Source: Stenotrophomonas rhizophila
GTDB lineage: Bacteria; Pseudomonadota; Gammaproteobacteria; Xanthomonadales; Xanthomonadaceae
Reading direction: 5' to 3'
Length of the DNA stretch: 64,000 bases
Assembly: GCF_000661955.1 (NCBI RefSeq)
Contig: NZ_CP007597.1
Span: forward strand, 923,605 to 987,604
Shown: positions 26,058 through 37,387 of the stretch, piece by piece
How the letters are laid out: every line of letters begins with the position of its first letter
Numbering within the stretch: position 1 is the first letter of the stretch
The notes under the pieces: model-generated
The model's database searches: none
What the model saw: the letters and a program-made list of their open reading frames with translations, nothing else
What the model was told of the DNA's origin: nothing
Position numbers and translations under genes: made by a program

Positions 26058-28478
26058 TCAGAAGATATCGAACGCGGCGTCGTCGGCCTGCTGCACATGG
26101 GTATCGAAGCTGTACTCCTCGATCTTGTCCATGTCCTCCACCTTGACCCACTCGGTGGCGCCGTTGAGCGTGGCCTGGACCATCCCGGACGGCGGCTCGT
26201 TCTGCGCGATCGGGGTGTCCTTCAGCGCGGCGCGCATGTAGTCGATCCAGATCGGCAGTGCAGCCTTGCCGCCGTACTCGCGGTAGCCGAGCGAGCGGAA
26301 GTCATCGCGACCCACCCAGACCGTCGTGGCGTAAGGACCGCCGAAACCGGAGAACCAGGCGTCGCGGTGGTCGTTGGTGGAGCCGGTCTTGCCGCCCACG
26401 TCCTCGCGGCCGAGGACCTTGGCCGCAGTGCCGGTGCCGCGCTGAACCACGTCGCGCATCATCGACACCAGCTGGTAGGCGGTGCGTGCGTCGATGGCGC
26501 GCGGGGCGACCTTGGCGTCCGGGTTGACCGGCTTGGCCGGTTCAGCCGCCTGCTGCGGCTTGGCCGCCGCGGCGGTGGCCGGGGCAGGCGGTGCGCCAAA
26601 GTTGAAGCCGTCCACCACCTGGCTGACCGGCGCGCCGCCGCTGGTGCCGGCGCAATCGCGGCAGGCCATCGCCGGGTTTTCCTTGAACACCACCACGCCG
26701 TCACGGTCGGTCACCTGGTCGATCACCCAGGTATCCACCCGCGAACCGCCATTGGCGAACACGGCGTAACCGCGCGCCACCGACAACGGGGTCACCGAGG
26801 CGGTACCCAGCGACATCGACAGGTTGGGCGGCAGCTCGGCCTCGGCAAAGCCGAACTCGCTGATGTACTTGCGTGCGTAGTCCACGCCCATGCCGTCCAG
26901 CAGGCGCACCGAGACCAGGTTGCGCGACTGCACCAGCGCCTCACGCAGGCGCATCGGGCCACGGAAGCCGCCGCCGTCGTTCTGCGGCGACCAGGTCTTG
27001 CCGCGGCGGTCGCGGAACACCACCGGGGCATCCAGCACGATCGAGGCGGGGTTGAAGCCCTTGTCGAACGCGGCCGCATAGATGAACGGCTTGAAGCTCG
27101 AACCCGGCTGGCGGCGCGCCTGGGTGGCGCGGTTGAACTTGTTGCCGGAGAAGCTGAAGCCGCCCACCAGTGCCTTCAAGGCGCCACTTTCAGCATCCAG
27201 CGAGACCAGCGCGGACTGGCCGCGCGGGATCTGGTCGATCAGCCACTCGCCTTCCTTCTCGCCGGCGCGCACCCGCACCAGGTCACCCCGCGTCAGCAGC
27301 TTGGCCGGGGTTTTGTTGACCCAGCGGCTGGCCGCGACGGGCAGCACCAGCTCGCTGCGGTTGGCCAGCACCACGGTGGCGCTGCCATCGGCGGCGGTGG
27401 ACGCCACGATCGCCGGCAGCAGCCCGGACTGGGCCGGAATGCCGACCAGCTTGGCCGCCAGCGCCTTGGCATCGGCATCGGCCGGCACCTCGAAGTGCTG
27501 CTCCACGCCATGCCAGCCATGCCGGTGGTCGTACACGCGCAGGCCATCGCGCACGGCGATGTTGGCCGCCGTCTGCAACTCGGCGTTGATGGTGGTGGTC
27601 ACGTGGTAGCCCTTGTTGACCACGTCGCCACCGAAGCGGGCGATCATTTCCTGGCGGACCAGCTCGGCCACGTAGGGGGCTTCCACCTGCACCGGCGGCT
27701 CATGCGCGCTGGCGTGCATCGGCACCGCCTTGGCGGCGTCGGCCTCGGCCTGGCTGATGAAGCCCAGGCTGGCCATGCGCTGCAGCACATAGAAGTCGCG
27801 GCGCTCGCGGGCCCGCTCGGGGTTGCTGATCGGGTTGCCCGAGGACGGGAACTTGGGGATGCCGGCCAAGGAGGCCATCTCGTCCAGGTCCAGATCGCCC
27901 AGCTTCTTGCCGTAGTAGAACTCGGCCGCAGCGGCCACGCCGTAGGCGCGGTTGCCGAAGAAACTCTTGTTCAGGTACAGCTCGAAGATCTCGTCCTTGC
28001 TCAGCTCGGACTCGATCTTGCGCGCCAGCAGGATCTCGGCCAGCTTGCGCGTATAGCTGTATTCGGAGCTCAGGAAGAACTGGCGGGCGACCTGCTGGGT
28101 GATGGTGGACCCACCCGGCACGCGCTTGTCGTTGGTGGTGGCCAGCAGCCAGACCGCGCGGCCGATGCCCTTGTAGTCCACCCCGCCATGCTCGTAGAAG
28201 CGGGCGTCCTCGGTGGCCAGGAAGGCCTGCTTGAGACGTTCCGGGACCTCCTTCATGGTGATCGGTACGCGCCGCGACTCGCCGAACACGGCCATCAGCT
28301 TGCCATCGCTGGCATACACGTACATGGGCTCCTGCATCTCGATGTCGCGCAGGGTCTGCACGTCCGGAAGCTTGGAGGAAATGGCGTAGTACAGGCCACC
28401 TGCGACGGCGGCGCCGATCAGGCCCAGGACCAGGATGGCGACCAGCAACCAGCGCAGCCAGCGGCGAAAGCGTGTCAT
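26058..28478 (-). CDS. mrcA: Penicillin-binding protein 1A
   Basis: 806-residue bifunctional peptidoglycan synthase anchored in the inner membrane. A short cytoplasmic N-terminus is followed by a membrane segment (residues 11-32). The GT51 glycosyltransferase has catalytic E90 in [12 protein letters not shown] and [13 protein letters not shown]. The transpeptidase has SSFK at 460-463 (active serine S460), the SRN motif in [12 protein letters not shown], and KTGS at 697-700. A Pro/Ala/Lys-rich insert (about residues 630-655) precedes the KTGS region. It is divergent from pilM, the usual ponA/pilM arrangement of gammaproteobacteria. Confidence 0.96.
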   Translation of the reverse strand: MTRFRRWLRWLLVAILVLGLIGAAVAGGLYYAISSKLPDVQTLRDIEMQEPMYVYASDGKLMAVFGESRRVPITMKEVPERLKQAFLATEDARFYEHGGVDYKGIGRAVWLLATTNDKRVPGGSTITQQVARQFFLSSEYSYTRKLAEILLARKIESELSKDEIFELYLNKSFFGNRAYGVAAAAEFYYGKKLGDLDLDEMASLAGIPKFPSSGNPISNPERARERRDFYVLQRMASLGFISQAEADAAKAVPMHASAHEPPVQVEAPYVAELVRQEMIARFGGDVVNKGYHVTTTINAELQTAANIAVRDGLRVYDHRHGWHGVEQHFEVPADADAKALAAKLVGIPAQSGLLPAIVASTAADGSATVVLANRSELVLPVAASRWVNKTPAKLLTRGDLVRVRAGEKEGEWLIDQIPRGQSALVSLDAESGALKALVGGFSFSGNKFNRATQARRQPGSSFKPFIYAAAFDKGFNPASIVLDAPVVFRDRRGKTWSPQNDGGGFRGPMRLREALVQSRNLVSVRLLDGMGVDYARKYISEFGFAEAELPPNLSMSLGTASVTPLSVARGYAVFANGGSRVDTWVIDQVTDRDGVVVFKENPAMACRDCAGTSGGAPVSQVVDGFNFGAPPAPATAAAAKPQQAAEPAKPVNPDAKVAPRAIDARTAYQLVSMMRDVVQRGTGTAAKVLGREDVGGKTGSTNDHRDAWFSGFGGPYATTVWVGRDDFRSLGYREYGGKAALPIWIDYMRAALKDTPIAQNEPPSGMVQATLNGATEWVKVEDMDKIEEYSFDTHVQQADDAAFDIF

Positions 28479-28586
28479 CAGTGACAGATTCCGATTGCGA
28501 ATTTCGTGGCCGCAGAGTATAGATTACGCAAGGGAACGGCTGGGGTTGTTCCCGGGGAGCGCAGATCGACGACCGTCTGGGGAGCC

Positions 28587-28614
28587 GTGAAACGTGCGGT
28601 AGTGCACGTTTCAC
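28587..28614. promoter_or_regulatory. Perfect dyad in the mrcA/pilM divergent promoter region
   Basis: GTGAAACGTGC (28587-28597) and GCACGTTTCAC (28604-28614) are exact reverse complements separated by six bases. The spot lies between the divergent genes, so it could be an operator or an RNA hairpin in the 5' leader. No T run follows. The binding factor is not known to me. Confidence 0.55.
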
Positions 28615-28621
28615 TGCGTGA

Positions 28622-29760
<1,139 letters not shown>

Positions 29761-29761
<1 letters not shown>

Positions 29762-30597
29762 TGGCAAGAATCAATCTATTGCCGTGGCGCGCCGAGCGGC
29801 GCAAGCAACGCCAGCGCGACTTCTACGGCATGCTCGGCTTTGCGGCCATCGGCGGCCTGCTGCTGTCGTTGATGATCTGGTTCTACTACGACCGTCAGGT
29901 CAGCGGGCAGGGCGAACGCAATGCCTTCCTGCAGACCGAGATCGACAAGGTCAAGGAACAGAACAAGGAAATCGACCGCCTGGATCGCCAGAAGGAACGC
30001 CTGCTGGCGCGCAAGAAGGTGATCGAGGAACTGCAGGCCAAGCGTTCGCAGATGGTCCACCTGTTCGACGCACTGGTACGTACGATTCCGGACGGCGTGG
30101 TGCTGACCGCGCTCAAGCAGGAAGGGGACATCCTCACCCTGCAGGGGCGCACCCAGTCCAACGCCCGCGTCAGTGCGTACATGCGCAACCTGGAAAGCTC
30201 GGGCTGGATGAGCAAGCCGGAACTGTCGGTGATCGAGGCCAAGAAGCCTGAGGCCGGCAAGGATGGCCCCGGTCCGGTGACCGACATCAGCGCACTGCCG
30301 TACATGTTCGAGGTGAAGGTGACCCTGCCTGCGCAGAGTGAACCGGTCGGTGGCGTAGGCCCCGATGGCAGTGTGGTGGTACCGGCCGATGCCGCTGCCA
30401 TCCCGGCCGATCCGGCCGCCGCACCGGCACCGGCGGTCGCCCCGCTGTCGCCGGCCGCGACGCCTGCGTCGACCCCGCCGGCCGCTGCGCCTGCGCCGGC
30501 CGCCGAGCCGTCCAAGCCGTCGGGCAGCCGCATCGCCCCGCCCGCCGCACCCGCACAGCCGACGGCGTCCAGTACGCCGCAGAAGGGGGGCGCATGA
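29761..30597 (+). CDS. pilN: Type IV pilus assembly protein PilN
   Basis: 278-residue bitopic inner-membrane protein. The N-terminal ARINLLPWRAERRKQRQ is the PilM-binding INLLPWR motif, followed by the single membrane helix (residues about 23-43), a coiled coil, and a ferredoxin-like periplasmic domain. The C-terminus carries an unusually long Ala/Pro tail (residues about 205-278) not found in Pseudomonas PilN. The start overlaps the pilM stop and the stop overlaps pilO by four bases. Confidence 0.94.
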
Positions 30598-31271
30598 GCC
30601 AGAAAATGAACCTCAAAGAGCTGGACTTCAACAACATCGGCAACTGGCCGCAGCAGGCCAAAGTCGTGTTCTGCGTGCTGCTGTCGCTGCTGATCGTGTT
30701 CCTGGCGTGGTTTGCCCTGATCAGCGGCAAGCGTGAAGAGCTGGCGTCGCTGGAAAGCACCGAGACCAGCCTGCGTGCCGAGTTCGAGAAGGAACAGGGC
30801 CGCGCGGTGAACCTGGCGCCGCTCAAGCAACAGCTGGCCCAGATGGAGCAGGTGCTGCAGCAGATGCTGCGCCAGCTGCCCAGCAAGACCGAAATGCCGG
30901 ACCTGATCATCGACATCTCGCAGACCGCGCTGTCCAGCGGCCTGGTCAATGAGCTGTTCCAGCCTGGTGCCGAGCAGCCCAAGGAGTTCTACGCCGAAAA
31001 GCCGATCGCCCTGCGCATGGTGGGCAGCTACCACCAGTTCGGTGCCTTCGTCAGCGGCGTGGCTTCGCTGCCGCGCGTGGTCATCCTGACCATGCATGAC
31101 ATCAATCTGAAGCCCAAGGACCCCAAGACCGGCATCACCGCGCGCAGCGGTGCGCTGGAGCTGTCCGGTACGGTCAAGACCTACCGCTACCTGGACGAGC
31201 TGGAAATGGAAGCGCAGGAAAAAGCCGCCGCCGCCAATGACAAGACCGCCAAGTCCGGAGGCAAGCAATGA
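30594..31271 (+). CDS. pilO: Type IV pilus assembly protein PilO
   Basis: 225-residue inner-membrane partner of PilN. One membrane helix (VVFCVLLSLLIVFLAWFALI), a coiled coil, then a periplasmic domain with VNELFQPGAEQPKEFYAEKPI and RMVGSYHQFGAFVSGVASLPRVV, the conserved PilO core. Overlaps both neighbours by four bases. Confidence 0.95.
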   Translation: MSQKMNLKELDFNNIGNWPQQAKVVFCVLLSLLIVFLAWFALISGKREELASLESTETSLRAEFEKEQGRAVNLAPLKQQLAQMEQVLQQMLRQLPSKTEMPDLIIDISQTALSSGLVNELFQPGAEQPKEFYAEKPIALRMVGSYHQFGAFVSGVASLPRVVILTMHDINLKPKDPKTGITARSGALELSGTVKTYRYLDELEMEAQEKAAAANDKTAKSGGKQ

Positions 31272-31801
31272 GCCTGGGGATGACCGCACGGGTGTGTGGG
31301 CTGCTGGTGCTGGCGTTGCTGGCCGGTTGCGCGCGCGGGGTGAGCAGTACCCCGGGCGATGCGCCGAACCTGGCCAAGTGGGTGGAGGACGTGCGTGCGC
31401 GCCCGGCGCCGCCGCTTGAGCCACTGCCGGTGATGCAGCAGTTCGAGACGTTTGAATACTCCGCGCAGGGGATGCGCGATCCGTTCACCGATGCCTGGAC
31501 CAATCCACAGGGCGGCTCGGGGCTGCGTCCCGATCCGAACCGTCGCAAGGAGCCGCTGGAAGCCTTCCCGCTGGATGCCTTGGACATGGTCGGTTCGATC
31601 GGCAAGGGCGGCGGGCTGGTCGCGCTGGTGATGGCGCCGGACAAGGTCACCTATCGGGTGCGTCCGGGCGTCTACCTGGGGCAGAGCGACGGCCGGGTGA
31701 CCGGGGTCTTCGAAGACCGGATCGAACTGATTGAACTGGTGCCGGATGGCGCGGGCGGCTGGCTGGAACGGCCTGCATCGCTTGCGCTTGAAGATCAATG
31801 A
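31268..31801 (+). CDS. pilP: Type IV pilus pilotin-like lipoprotein PilP
   Basis: 177-residue lipoprotein; the lipobox is LLAGC at about residues 18-22. The periplasmic domain carries YSAQGMRDPF and EPLEAFPLDALDMVGSI, the conserved PilP homology region that links PilN/PilO to the PilQ secretin. Overlaps pilQ by four bases. Confidence 0.94.
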   Translation: MSLGMTARVCGLLVLALLAGCARGVSSTPGDAPNLAKWVEDVRARPAPPLEPLPVMQQFETFEYSAQGMRDPFTDAWTNPQGGSGLRPDPNRRKEPLEAFPLDALDMVGSIGKGGGLVALVMAPDKVTYRVRPGVYLGQSDGRVTGVFEDRIELIELVPDGAGGWLERPASLALEDQ

Positions 31802-33798
31802 ATGATTACGGGGATAGCACGATGACCTTTTCCAATGCCATGCGGCAGCGTCCCAACCGGCGCCCGAAGCTGATCCACCTGTGCGCGCTGGGAGTCGCGC
31901 TCATGGTGGCCAATGGCACGCTGTTGGCGGCCACGCCTGCCGCAGCGGCGCCGCAGCCTGCCGCCAGCGCCGCGCCGATCACCGCGCCGGCTTCGCTGTC
32001 GGTATCCAAGATCGATTTCAAGCGCAGTGAAGACGGCGCCGGGCGGTTGATCCTGCAGTTCGACGGCAAGGGCGCCAGCCCGGACCTGCGCACCCAGGGC
32101 AACAACGTGGTGATCGACGTCGGCAACGTGCGTCTGCCGGAAAACCTGCAGAAGTCGATCAACGTGACCGACTTCGCCACGCCGGTGCAGCGCATCGATC
32201 CCAAGCCTTACGGCGGCGGCACCCAGCTGGTGCTCAACACCAATACCGCGTTTGAATCGCTGGCCTACCAGACCGGCAACGAGTACGTGGTGGAGATCAG
32301 CCCGCGCAAGGCGGCCCCGGCTACCGGTGCGATCAACGCCACCGCGGTGACGCAGGCGGCCAGCGCGATCGCCCAGCGCGGCTACAGCGGCAAGCCGGTG
32401 ACGTTCAACTTCCAGGACGTGCCGGTGCGCACCGTGCTGCAGTTGATCGCCGAAGAGTCCAACCTGAACATCGTGGCCTCCGACAGCGTCGAAGGCAATG
32501 TCACCCTGCGCCTGGTCAACGTGCCGTGGGACCAGGCGCTGGACATCGTGCTGCGTGCCAAGGGCCTGGACAAGCGCCGTGATGGCGGCGTGGTGTGGGT
32601 TGCCCCGCAGCCGGAACTGGCCAAGTTCGAGCAGGACAAGGAAGACGCGCGGATCGCGATCGAGAACCGCGAAGACCTGGTCACCGACTACATCCAGATC
32701 AACTACCACAATGCCGCGCAGATCTTCAAAGCGCTGACCGAAGCCAAGGGCATCGGCGGTGGTGGCGGTAGTGGTGGTGGCGGTAGCGGCAACAGCGCGC
32801 AGGAAGACAGCGGGTTCCTGTCCTCGCGTGGTCGCATCGTCGCCGACGAGCGCACCAATACGCTGATGATCAGCGACATCCCGAAGAAGCTGGCGCGCAT
32901 GCGCGAGTTGATCAACGTGATCGACCGCCCGGTTGACCAGGTGCTGATCGAAAGCCGCATCGTCATCGCTACGGATACGTTTGCACGTGAGCTGGGTGCC
33001 AAGTTCGGCATCACGGGTAGTCGTGACAATGTGTTCTTCAGCGGCAATACCGACAATAATCACGAGAACATCACCGATCAGGCCAAGGTCAACAATGACT
33101 ACGCCAAGGCAGTCGCCGACTGGGATGCCGGTGGCCGGACGGGGGCGGTGCCGGTTCGCGCGCCGTACACGATTTCGCCCGGCAATCTGAACTGGAACCT
33201 GCCGGTCGCTGCGGCAAGCAACCCGGGTTCGCTGGCGCTGTCGATCCTCAATGCGGGCTATCTGCTGGACGTCGAACTGTCGGCGATGCAGCAGGAATCG
33301 CGCGGCGAAGTGATCTCCAATCCGCGCGTGGTGACCACCAACCAGCGTGAAGCGATCATCAAGCAGGGTAAGGAAATCGGCTATGTCACCATCACCGGTG
33401 GTGGTGCTGGCGGCGCTGCCACGCCCAACGTGCAGTTCAAGGAAGTGGTGCTGGAGCTGAAGGTCACCCCGACCATCACCAACGACAACCGCGTGTTCCT
33501 GAACATGGCCGTCAAGAAGGATGAAGTGGAAGGCTACATCCGCCTTGCCGGCTACGGCGAAGTGCCGACCATCAACCGTCGCGAAGTCAACACCGCGGTG
33601 CTGGTGGAAGATGGTCAGACCGTGGTGATCGGTGGCGTGTACGAGTTCACCGACCGCAACAGCGTCAACAAGGTGCCGTTCCTGGGCGACGTGCCGTTCC
33701 TGGGCAACCTGTTCAAGAAGCGCAGCCGCAACAAGGACAAGGCCGAACTGCTGGTCTTCGTCACCCCGAAGGTGCTGCGCGTGGCCAAGACCAACTGA
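31798..33798 (+). CDS. pilQ: Type IV pilus secretin PilQ
   Basis: 666-residue outer-membrane secretin through which the pilus passes. Signal sequence within the first 45 residues; an AMIN peptidoglycan-binding domain (SVSKIDFKRSEDGAGRL), an STN/N0 domain, N1 (VTFNFQDVPVRTVLQLIAE), a Gly-rich flexible insert (residues about 318-332), and the C-terminal secretin gate and barrel with RVVTTNQREAIIKQG and VLVEDGQTVVIGGVYE. Translation may begin at 31798 or at 31822 (MTFSNAMRQ). Last gene of the operon. Confidence 0.95.
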   Translation: MNDYGDSTMTFSNAMRQRPNRRPKLIHLCALGVALMVANGTLLAATPAAAAPQPAASAAPITAPASLSVSKIDFKRSEDGAGRLILQFDGKGASPDLRTQGNNVVIDVGNVRLPENLQKSINVTDFATPVQRIDPKPYGGGTQLVLNTNTAFESLAYQTGNEYVVEISPRKAAPATGAINATAVTQAASAIAQRGYSGKPVTFNFQDVPVRTVLQLIAEESNLNIVASDSVEGNVTLRLVNVPWDQALDIVLRAKGLDKRRDGGVVWVAPQPELAKFEQDKEDARIAIENREDLVTDYIQINYHNAAQIFKALTEAKGIGGGGGSGGGGSGNSAQEDSGFLSSRGRIVADERTNTLMISDIPKKLARMRELINVIDRPVDQVLIESRIVIATDTFARELGAKFGITGSRDNVFFSGNTDNNHENITDQAKVNNDYAKAVADWDAGGRTGAVPVRAPYTISPGNLNWNLPVAAASNPGSLALSILNAGYLLDVELSAMQQESRGEVISNPRVVTTNQREAIIKQGKEIGYVTITGGGAGGAATPNVQFKEVVLELKVTPTITNDNRVFLNMAVKKDEVEGYIRLAGYGEVPTINRREVNTAVLVEDGQTVVIGGVYEFTDRNSVNKVPFLGDVPFLGNLFKKRSRNKDKAELLVFVTPKVLRVAKTN

Positions 33799-33818
33799 GG
33801 TCGCGCCACCTGCTCCAA

Positions 33819-33847
33819 CGAAAGGGCCGCCACGTGCGGCCCTTTCG
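33819..33847 (+). terminator. Terminator after pilQ
   Basis: GAAAGGGCCGC (33820-33830) and GCGGCCCTTTC (33836-33846) form an 11-bp stem with a five-base loop. Confidence 0.82.
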
Positions 33848-33934
33848 CGTTCAGGCAATCTTGATGCCGATCCCCGGCGTGCCTGCCATCATGTGGATGG
33901 AACCTTCGCACGCCGCGCGGGTCACACGGACGCC

Positions 33935-34969
<1,035 letters not shown>

Positions 34970-34974
34970 TCCGG

Positions 34975-35901
34975 ATGGACGCCAACGTGGACAGCGCTGC
35001 AGGCGCGACCAACGGCGACGGCCTGCGCCCCAGCCTGGCCGAACTGGTCGCCTTGCGACGCAATGCGCACCGGTTGGCGCCGGCCCGGCGGGGCCGGCTT
35101 GGCCATGCCGGCAGCGCGCCCGCACCGATGCGCGGCCGCGGCATGGAATACGCCGAGTCGCGCGAGTACGTGGCCGGTGACGACGCCCGCCACATCGACT
35201 GGCGCGTCACCGCCCGCACCGGCCGTGCGCATACCAAGCTGTTCCAGGCCGAGCGTGAGCGTCTGACCCTGCTGGTCGCCGATACCGACCCGGTGCTGTA
35301 TTTCGGCACCCGGGTGCGCTTCAAATCGGTGCAGGCCGCGCGCGTCGGCGCGATTGCCGCCTGGTTGGCGCAGCGCCAGGGCGATCGCCTCGGTGCACTG
35401 CGCGGCAGTGCGGTCGAAGCGCCGGTGCCGCCGGCCGGTGGCACCCGGGGCGTCCTGCGCGTGCTGGATGCCTTGACCCGCTGGTACGCACAACCGCCTT
35501 CCGACGATGCCGGCCTGGACCGTGCACTGGAACATGCCGCCCGCCTGCTGCGGCCGGGCGCGCGCGTGGTGGTGCTGGCCGACCCCGGCCAGGCTTCCGC
35601 CATCAGCGTTGCACGCTGGACCGCCCTGGCGATGCACCACGAAGTGGTGGTGATGCTGCTGGTGGACCCGCTGGAACTGGCCCCGCCATCGGCACCGCTC
35701 GCGTTCCTGTCGCAGGGCCGACGCGTGATGCTCGACCTGGACCGGGCCGCTGTCCGTGAGCACTGGCGCGAGCGCTTCGTGGCACCGTTGGAAACGCTGC
35801 AGAAGCAGCTGTCGTCGCGCCGCATCCAGGTGCACGTGGTGGCCACCGATGACGCCAGCGACTGCTGGTTGACCCCGATGCCCTCGGCGGTGGTGGCATG
35901 A
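34975..35901 (+). CDS. DUF58 domain protein
   Basis: 308 residues, with the DUF58 signature GRGMEYAESREYVAGDD followed by ARHIDWRVTARTGRAHTK, about residues 45-85, then a von Willebrand A-like remainder. Partner of the upstream MoxR ATPase. The ATG at 34975 lies five bases after the preceding stop. The end overlaps the next gene by four bases. Molecular function is not established. Confidence 0.9.
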   Translation: MDANVDSAAGATNGDGLRPSLAELVALRRNAHRLAPARRGRLGHAGSAPAPMRGRGMEYAESREYVAGDDARHIDWRVTARTGRAHTKLFQAERERLTLLVADTDPVLYFGTRVRFKSVQAARVGAIAAWLAQRQGDRLGALRGSAVEAPVPPAGGTRGVLRVLDALTRWYAQPPSDDAGLDRALEHAARLLRPGARVVVLADPGQASAISVARWTALAMHHEVVVMLLVDPLELAPPSAPLAFLSQGRRVMLDLDRAAVREHWRERFVAPLETLQKQLSSRRIQVHVVATDDASDCWLTPMPSAVVA

Positions 35902-36359
35902 CCGCGGCCAGCAGCCTGCCGCTGCGCGATGTGCACCTGCCGCCGTCGCCGCCGTGGTGGCCGCCGGCCCCGGGCTGGTGGCTGGTGCTGGCGGCGCTGC
36001 TGGGTGTGGTCGCGCTGCTGTGGTGGTGGCGGGCGCGTCGCCGTCGCCGCGAACAGCGCTGGATGCGCACGTTCGACGACGGCGTGGCGCAGGCGGCCAC
36101 CCGGGTGGATGAAGTGGCCGCCATCGCCGCACTACTGCGCCGCGCCGCGCGCACCCATCAACCCGGTGCCGAGCTGCTGCAGGGTCAGGCCTGGCTCGAG
36201 TTCCTCGATGAGCCCGGCAGCCGCGCCTTCTCCGATGGCGATGGCCGACTGCTGCTGGACGGCGGCTACCGCCCCCAGGTGGAGGCCGAGGCCGCCACGC
36301 GGCTGCGGGTACTGGCGCGCCGGCGCTTCCTGGGGTTGATGGCGGGGCGTCGCCGATGA
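35898..36359 (+). CDS. DUF4381 membrane protein of the Bat operon
   Basis: 153 residues with one strong membrane helix (WWLVLAALLGVVALLWWW), preceded by LPPSPPWWPPAPG, the DUF4381 signature, and a cytoplasmic helical domain. Overlaps neighbours on both sides (ATGA), so tightly co-translated with the DUF58 and VWA genes. Confidence 0.87.
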   Translation: MTAASSLPLRDVHLPPSPPWWPPAPGWWLVLAALLGVVALLWWWRARRRRREQRWMRTFDDGVAQAATRVDEVAAIAALLRRAARTHQPGAELLQGQAWLEFLDEPGSRAFSDGDGRLLLDGGYRPQVEAEAATRLRVLARRRFLGLMAGRRR

Positions 36360-37387
36360 TCGCGATGCAGATACCCGAACACTGGGCCGCCTGGTTGCCC
36401 AGCTGGCTGGCGTGGTTGGACACGCTGGCGTGGCCATGGATGTTGGCCGCGCTGCCGTTGCCGGTGCTGATGCGCTGGTGGCCACAGCGCAGCGCCACCG
36501 CTGCCGCCCTGCGCGTGCCCTATGCGGCGGCGCAGTTGCAGGCGTTGGGCGTGGCAGCGGGCGGGCGTTCGTTGGGGCTGGGGCGGCTGGTGTTGTGGCT
36601 GGCCTGGGCCTGCCTGTGCGTGGCCGCCGCGCGCCCGCAGCAGCTGGGTGAGGCGGTGACGCCGCCGCAGCAGGGACGGCAGATGATGCTGGCCGTCGAT
36701 GTGTCCGGCAGCATGAGCGAGGCCGACATGCTGCTCGGCCACCAGGTGGTGGACCGTTTGACGGCCGCCAAGGCGGTGCTGGCGGATTTCCTCGACCGGC
36801 GTGCCGGTGACCGCGTCGGTCTGCTGATCTTCGGCGAACGCGCCTACACGTTGACCCCGTTGACCGGCGACCTGGCCAGCGTGCGCCTGCAACTGGGGGA
36901 CAGCGTGGTCGGCCTGGCCGGGCGTGAGACCGCCATCGGCGATGCGATCGCGCTGGCGGTGAAACGCCTGCGCGAACAACCGCAGGGGCAGCGCGTGCTG
37001 ATCCTGCTCACCGACGGGGTGAGCAATGCCGGCGTGCTCGAACCGCTGCGCGCAGCAGAACTGGCCAAGGCCGAAGGCGTGCGCGTGTACACCGTGGCCT
37101 TCGGCGGTGACGGCGGCTTCAGCCTGTTCGGCGTGCAGATCGCGCCGGGCGAAGACCCCGTTGATGAAGCCACCCTGCAGAAGATCGCCACGCTCACCGG
37201 CGGCCGCGCCTTCCGTGCGCGCAATACCGACGAGCTGGCCGGTATCTATGCCGAACTACAGCGGCTGGAACCGGTGGCATCGGCCGGGCCGGCGGTGCGG
37301 CCCCGCATCGAACGGTATGCATGGCCGTTGGCGCTGTCGCTGCTGTTGGCCGGCCTGGCGTGGTTGCTGCCAAGGCGGTGGGCATGA
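36356..37387 (+). CDS. VWA-domain membrane protein (BatA-like)
   Basis: 343 residues; membrane helices near residues 25-40 and 78-92, a VWA domain with the intact MIDAS motif DVSGS at 115-119, and a C-terminal helix near 320-338. TPLTGD and ILLTDGVSNAG complete the metal site. Periplasm-facing. Overlaps the second VWA gene by four bases. Confidence 0.9.
   Translation: MIAMQIPEHWAAWLPSWLAWLDTLAWPWMLAALPLPVLMRWWPQRSATAAALRVPYAAAQLQALGVAAGGRSLGLGRLVLWLAWACLCVAAARPQQLGEAVTPPQQGRQMMLAVDVSGSMSEADMLLGHQVVDRLTAAKAVLADFLDRRAGDRVGLLIFGERAYTLTPLTGDLASVRLQLGDSVVGLAGRETAIGDAIALAVKRLREQPQGQRVLILLTDGVSNAGVLEPLRAAELAKAEGVRVYTVAFGGDGGFSLFGVQIAPGEDPVDEATLQKIATLTGGRAFRARNTDELAGIYAELQRLEPVASAGPAVRPRIERYAWPLALSLLLAGLAWLLPRRWA

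Noticed and set aside
25992..28484. An 830-codon open frame on the plus strand
   Set aside because: It lies antisense to the PBP1A gene, which has all catalytic motifs; the frame has no ribosome-binding site or domain.
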